Below are positions 38,260 through 41,617 of a stretch of DNA of 41,617 bases, in pieces; position 1 is the first letter of the stretch, and each line of letters opens with the position of its first letter. The notes beneath the pieces are model-generated. The model ran no database searches and was not told where the DNA came from. It saw nothing but the letters and a program-made list of their open reading frames with translations. The stretch covers positions 1-41,617 of the forward strand of contig CANKMT010000048.1 in NCBI GenBank assembly GCA_947482825.1, read 5' to 3'. The translations under genes were made by a program, and so were the position numbers. This DNA is from Betaproteobacteria bacterium (lineage in GTDB: Bacteria > Pseudomonadota > Gammaproteobacteria > Burkholderiales > SG8-39).

Positions 38260-38466
38260 ATGAGCTTCGGTAGACCGCCTGACGAAGAAACGCTGCGCGC
38301 GTTACGGAGCAAACATGGTGGCGAACTCGAAGCATGGTGGAAAGAAAACTTCGGATACGGCTTCGACTGCCTCACGGAGTCGGAAGCCCGATACCTGGAA
38401 CGGGCGGACAGCGCTGACCTCGTCCGAGATCGTCTCCTTGCGGCACGACAAAAAGGCGACCATTGA
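38260..38466 (+). CDS. Small hypothetical protein
   Basis: A 68-residue acidic and basic frame starting MSFGRPPDEETLRALR, containing WWKENFGYGFDC and ending ARQKGDH. It is hydrophilic with no membrane or signal segment, and I recognise no family. It begins right after a hairpin with no evident ribosome site. The composition looks protein-like, and it lies in a gap otherwise empty, but it may be a chance frame. Confidence 0.4.
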   Translation: MSFGRPPDEETLRALRSKHGGELEAWWKENFGYGFDCLTESEARYLERADSADLVRDRLLAARQKGDH

Positions 38467-38492
38467 AAAAACCCGGTCAGCAAAACGCTGAC
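38466..38492 (-). terminator. Terminator of the DUF1116 gene
   Basis: A 6-bp stem (GTCAGC / GCTGAC, 38476-38481 and 38487-38492) with a 5-base loop is followed on the minus strand by CGGG and six T (38466-38471). It lies about 35 bases beyond the stop of the minus-strand DUF1116 gene. Confidence 0.6.
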
Positions 38493-38526
38493 GGTCGAAG
38501 CCACCGACAATCTCACTAGCCGCCGG

Positions 38527-39723
38527 CTAGGTTTCTGACTTCGACAAGGCAGCAACCGCCTCTTCGAACAGAGCAACCGGCATCGCGCACAGGCCCCGGC
38601 CGAGCAAGCCGCGGCCATCTGCAGACACCATTCCCGTCGACAGCAAGGACGATTGCCCTGTACTGACCACCGCGGAGGCATCGAGCCCTACCGGCACGCC
38701 AAGCACCGGGTGTTGCCCGGCGAGTTGTGACAAGGCGCGTTCCTCGTCATCTTTCGCAAGCCAAGGCTCGAACGCGGCCAACAGGCTTGGCGCGCGGCGC
38801 AGCACCTGCCCGCCGAGGCCGAATGCGTCAATGATGCCGCTGTCGCCGGTGGCCGGTGGGAACTGTGGATTCTCGGGCGCGCCTTTCATGAAAGGCCCCT
38901 GTACAGGCGCTGCGGGCGCCGTGAACCAGCGGCCCGGTAGGCCGGCCAACTGAATGCCGGTGACCTGTCCGTTGGCCGCCAGCTTGGTGACGAGCGTGGA
39001 GCCCTCGACTCCGGCCGCAGCGTCGAGCATCAGGGCGCAAGCGGGCATCCAGAAATTGAGGAAGTAAAGCGGCGCTTCCGTGATCGTTCGCAACGCCGCC
39101 TGCGCGGCAGGCGAGTCGGCTTTGCGCGTGCTGAGCACAGCGTGCAGCACGGCCGTGGCACTCGAGAGCCGGTTGTGCAGGTCGTCGCCTTCGGTCAACG
39201 CCGAGCGCGCAATCGAGAGCAGATCGATCGGCTCCGATAGCAGCTCGGCGAACCCTGGGAGCAGTTCCTTCTCGCGAAAGGCGAGGCGCTCGATGATGGC
39301 GCGATCGCGCGCGCCGAAACGCATCTGCGCGCCGCCGCCGGTGCCGAGGAAGGAAAACCACGTTGCCTTTGAAGCGGCGTCCTCGATCACGGCCAGCGTC
39401 GTGCGCGCCGAGACCATGGAAACCAGCGGACTGGAAACACGCCGCGTGAATGTGGGCTCCAGTTTGACCGCGCCGCCGGCGATGAGCTTTTCAGCTTCGG
39501 CATCGTCCTTCGCCCAACCTTCGTAAAGGCACGCAAGCACCGCCGCATTGAGCATCGGCGGCGGCGGCCGCGTCGCATCAGGCAAAGGCGGGCCTGCGTG
39601 AAGCAGCATGCGATCGGGAAGGCCGATCGCCTCGCTCGCCGGACGCACTGCCGTCCATCGGGGTTGCACCGCAAGGATGCGCCCGAGGGCGCGCTCATTG
39701 GCCGTACTGCGATCAGTCGTCAT
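38527..39723 (-). CDS. DUF1116 (AllG/YlbE) family protein
   Basis: A 398-residue protein that matches DUF1116 along its length: HAGPP (42-46), CLYEGWAKDDAEAEKLI, a middle part with GDDLHNR, NFWMPACALMLDAAAGVEGSTLV, LAANGQVTGIQLAGLPGRWFTAPA and GDSGIIDAFGLGG. YlbE/AllG in E. coli is one of three subunits (AllF, AllG, AllH) of oxamate carbamoyltransferase in allantoin use. Here no fdrA or allH neighbour is present in the window. The protein is slightly short for the family. It is divergent from ahcY and ends before a private terminator. Function here is open. Confidence 0.82.
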   Translation of the reverse strand: MTTDRSTANERALGRILAVQPRWTAVRPASEAIGLPDRMLLHAGPPLPDATRPPPPMLNAAVLACLYEGWAKDDAEAEKLIAGGAVKLEPTFTRRVSSPLVSMVSARTTLAVIEDAASKATWFSFLGTGGGAQMRFGARDRAIIERLAFREKELLPGFAELLSEPIDLLSIARSALTEGDDLHNRLSSATAVLHAVLSTRKADSPAAQAALRTITEAPLYFLNFWMPACALMLDAAAGVEGSTLVTKLAANGQVTGIQLAGLPGRWFTAPAAPVQGPFMKGAPENPQFPPATGDSGIIDAFGLGGQVLRRAPSLLAAFEPWLAKDDEERALSQLAGQHPVLGVPVGLDASAVVSTGQSSLLSTGMVSADGRGLLGRGLCAMPVALFEEAVAALSKSET

Positions 39724-39745
39724 GGCAGGGAGGGTCAGTCAGTCT

Positions 39746-39773
39746 TTGAAATTGGCTTCGATTCGCGTAGAAT
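39746..39773 (+). promoter_or_regulatory. Promoter of ahcY-metF
   Basis: TTGAAA (39746-39751), a 16-base spacer, and TAGAAT (39768-39773) give a good sigma-70 promoter. The expected start at about 39780 falls just ahead of the SAH riboswitch, which supports both assignments. Confidence 0.7.
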
Positions 39774-39781
39774 AGGCGGTT

Positions 39782-39874
39782 CCCGAGGGGCGTTGCAACG
39801 ATCGGTTCGACTGTCACACAGTCACACACTCCGGTCGCTAGGCTCGGGACTTCCCTACCGCAACGGCGCTCACG
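39782..39874 (+). ncRNA. S-adenosylhomocysteine (SAH) riboswitch
   Basis: The region fits the conserved SAH riboswitch: P1 CCCGAG (39782-39787) pairs with CTCGGG (39843-39848); P2 CGATCGG (39799-39805) pairs with CCGGTCG (39831-39837) with one G-U; an inner hairpin GACTGT/ACAGTC (39809-39823); and the pseudoknot CGTTG (39791-39795) with CAACG (39861-39865). The conserved blocks CCGAGGGGCGTTGCAACG, CTAGGCTCGGG and CAACGGCGCTCACG are all present. By the known mechanism, SAH binding turns expression on, here of SAH hydrolase. The ribosome site AAAGGAG follows 16 bases after the end, so control could be at translation. Confidence 0.93.
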
Positions 39875-39902
39875 AACTTTTTTCTAACGAAAGGAGCGCG
39901 TG

Positions 39903-41348
<1,446 letters not shown>

Positions 41349-41358
41349 GTTCGGAACA

Positions 41359-41383
41359 GGGGAACCCTGATGGCGGGTTCCCC
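41359..41383 (+). other. Perfect hairpin between ahcY and metF
   Basis: GGGGAACCC (41359-41367) and GGGTTCCCC (41375-41383) form a perfect 9-bp stem with a 7-base loop. There is no T run after it, so it is not a standard terminator; it may be an mRNA-stability or attenuation element between the two genes. Confidence 0.55.
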
Positions 41384-41414
41384 CGTTACCCCCTCCGCCA
41401 CTAGGGAGCAGTCG

Positions 41415-41617
41415 ATGGAATCGCAGCGCAAGCACGCGCGGACGTTCAGCTTCGAGTTCTTCCCGCCGAAGACGCCCGAGGGCAAGGCCAAGCTGCGCAC
41501 GACCTGGCAACAGCTCGCGCAGTTGAAGCCGCGCTTTTTCTCGGTCACCTTCGGCGCGGGCGGCTCGACCCAGCAGGGAACGCTCGACACGGTGCTCGAA
41601 ATCCGCAAGGCCGGCCA
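41415..41617 (+). CDS. metF: Methylenetetrahydrofolate reductase (5' part only)
   Basis: The first 67 codons are present; the gene runs off the right edge. The start MESQRKHARTFSFEFFPPKTPEG and the stretch FFSVTFGAGGST are the conserved N-terminal half of the MetF TIM barrel. It makes 5-methyltetrahydrofolate for methionine synthesis and so completes the methyl cycle with metK and ahcY. A GGGAG site lies eight bases before the ATG. It is expected to be cotranscribed with ahcY under the SAH riboswitch. Confidence 0.95.
   Translation, partial: MESQRKHARTFSFEFFPPKTPEGKAKLRTTWQQLAQLKPRFFSVTFGAGGSTQQGTLDTVLEIRKAG

Overview
This window looks like a chromosomal segment of a high-GC betaproteobacterium (Burkholderiales, Nitrosomonadales or a relative). 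The case rests on gene order and family content seen in the sequence: coxB-coxA-small assembly gene-ctaG-coxC with SURF1 beyond it; bioC/comF/trmL/gpsA/secB/grxC/rhodanese/gpmA/envC/ctpA/moeB in one neighbourhood; argB-nucleotidase-slmA; two LpxL-type genes, dapF, DUF484 and xerC divergent from metK; and an SAH riboswitch in front of ahcY-metF. No rRNA, tRNA, CRISPR array or intact insertion sequence was seen.

Layout. 1-5515: aa3-type cytochrome c oxidase operon on the minus strand (DUF2244 gene, coxB with a C-terminal cytochrome c domain, coxA, a 44-residue assembly protein, ctaG, coxC) with a minus-strand terminator, then a DUF2909 gene on the plus strand and the 5' part of a SURF1 gene on the minus strand. 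5629-16179: housekeeping block with bioC and an amidase on minus, comF and trmL on plus, a tight minus operon (rhodanese, grxC, secB, SH3 protein, gpsA), and a plus operon (gpmA, envC-like, ctpA, moeB). 16295-16896: a DUF433/DUF5615 toxin-antitoxin-like pair between imperfect direct repeats. 17082-21340: slmA, a pyrimidine nucleotidase, argB, and hslVU followed by what looks like the last 19 codons of a lost Hsp20 gene. 21446-25987: metal (probably zinc) acquisition cluster with a G3E GTPase, a small secreted protein, an outer-membrane porin, ZnuA and ZnuB, but no ZnuC ATPase.

26150-30450 is the accessory part. It holds two convergent two-gene modules of unknown function: a 356-residue protein with a HicA-like protein, and a DUF6978-like protein with a DUF1828/DUF1829 protein. 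A FecR-domain protein follows, then the remains of a type I restriction locus (an hsdM start of about 15 codons and a 3'-truncated YhcG/DUF1016 nuclease gene). This is the best place in the window for an undescribed system. Its lower-GC patches and broken genes suggest transfer and decay.

30524-36996: a minus-strand operon of eight genes (two LpxL-type acyltransferases, dapF, DUF484, xerC, a split chromate transporter, rlmI). Seven of the eight genes overlap a neighbour; only the junction between the second acyltransferase and dapF has a gap. 37069-41617: methyl-cycle genes metK, ahcY and metF (partial). A recognisable promoter and an S-adenosylhomocysteine riboswitch precede ahcY, linking removal of SAH to its concentration. 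A stand-alone DUF1116 (AllG/YlbE) gene lies between metK and ahcY on the opposite strand.
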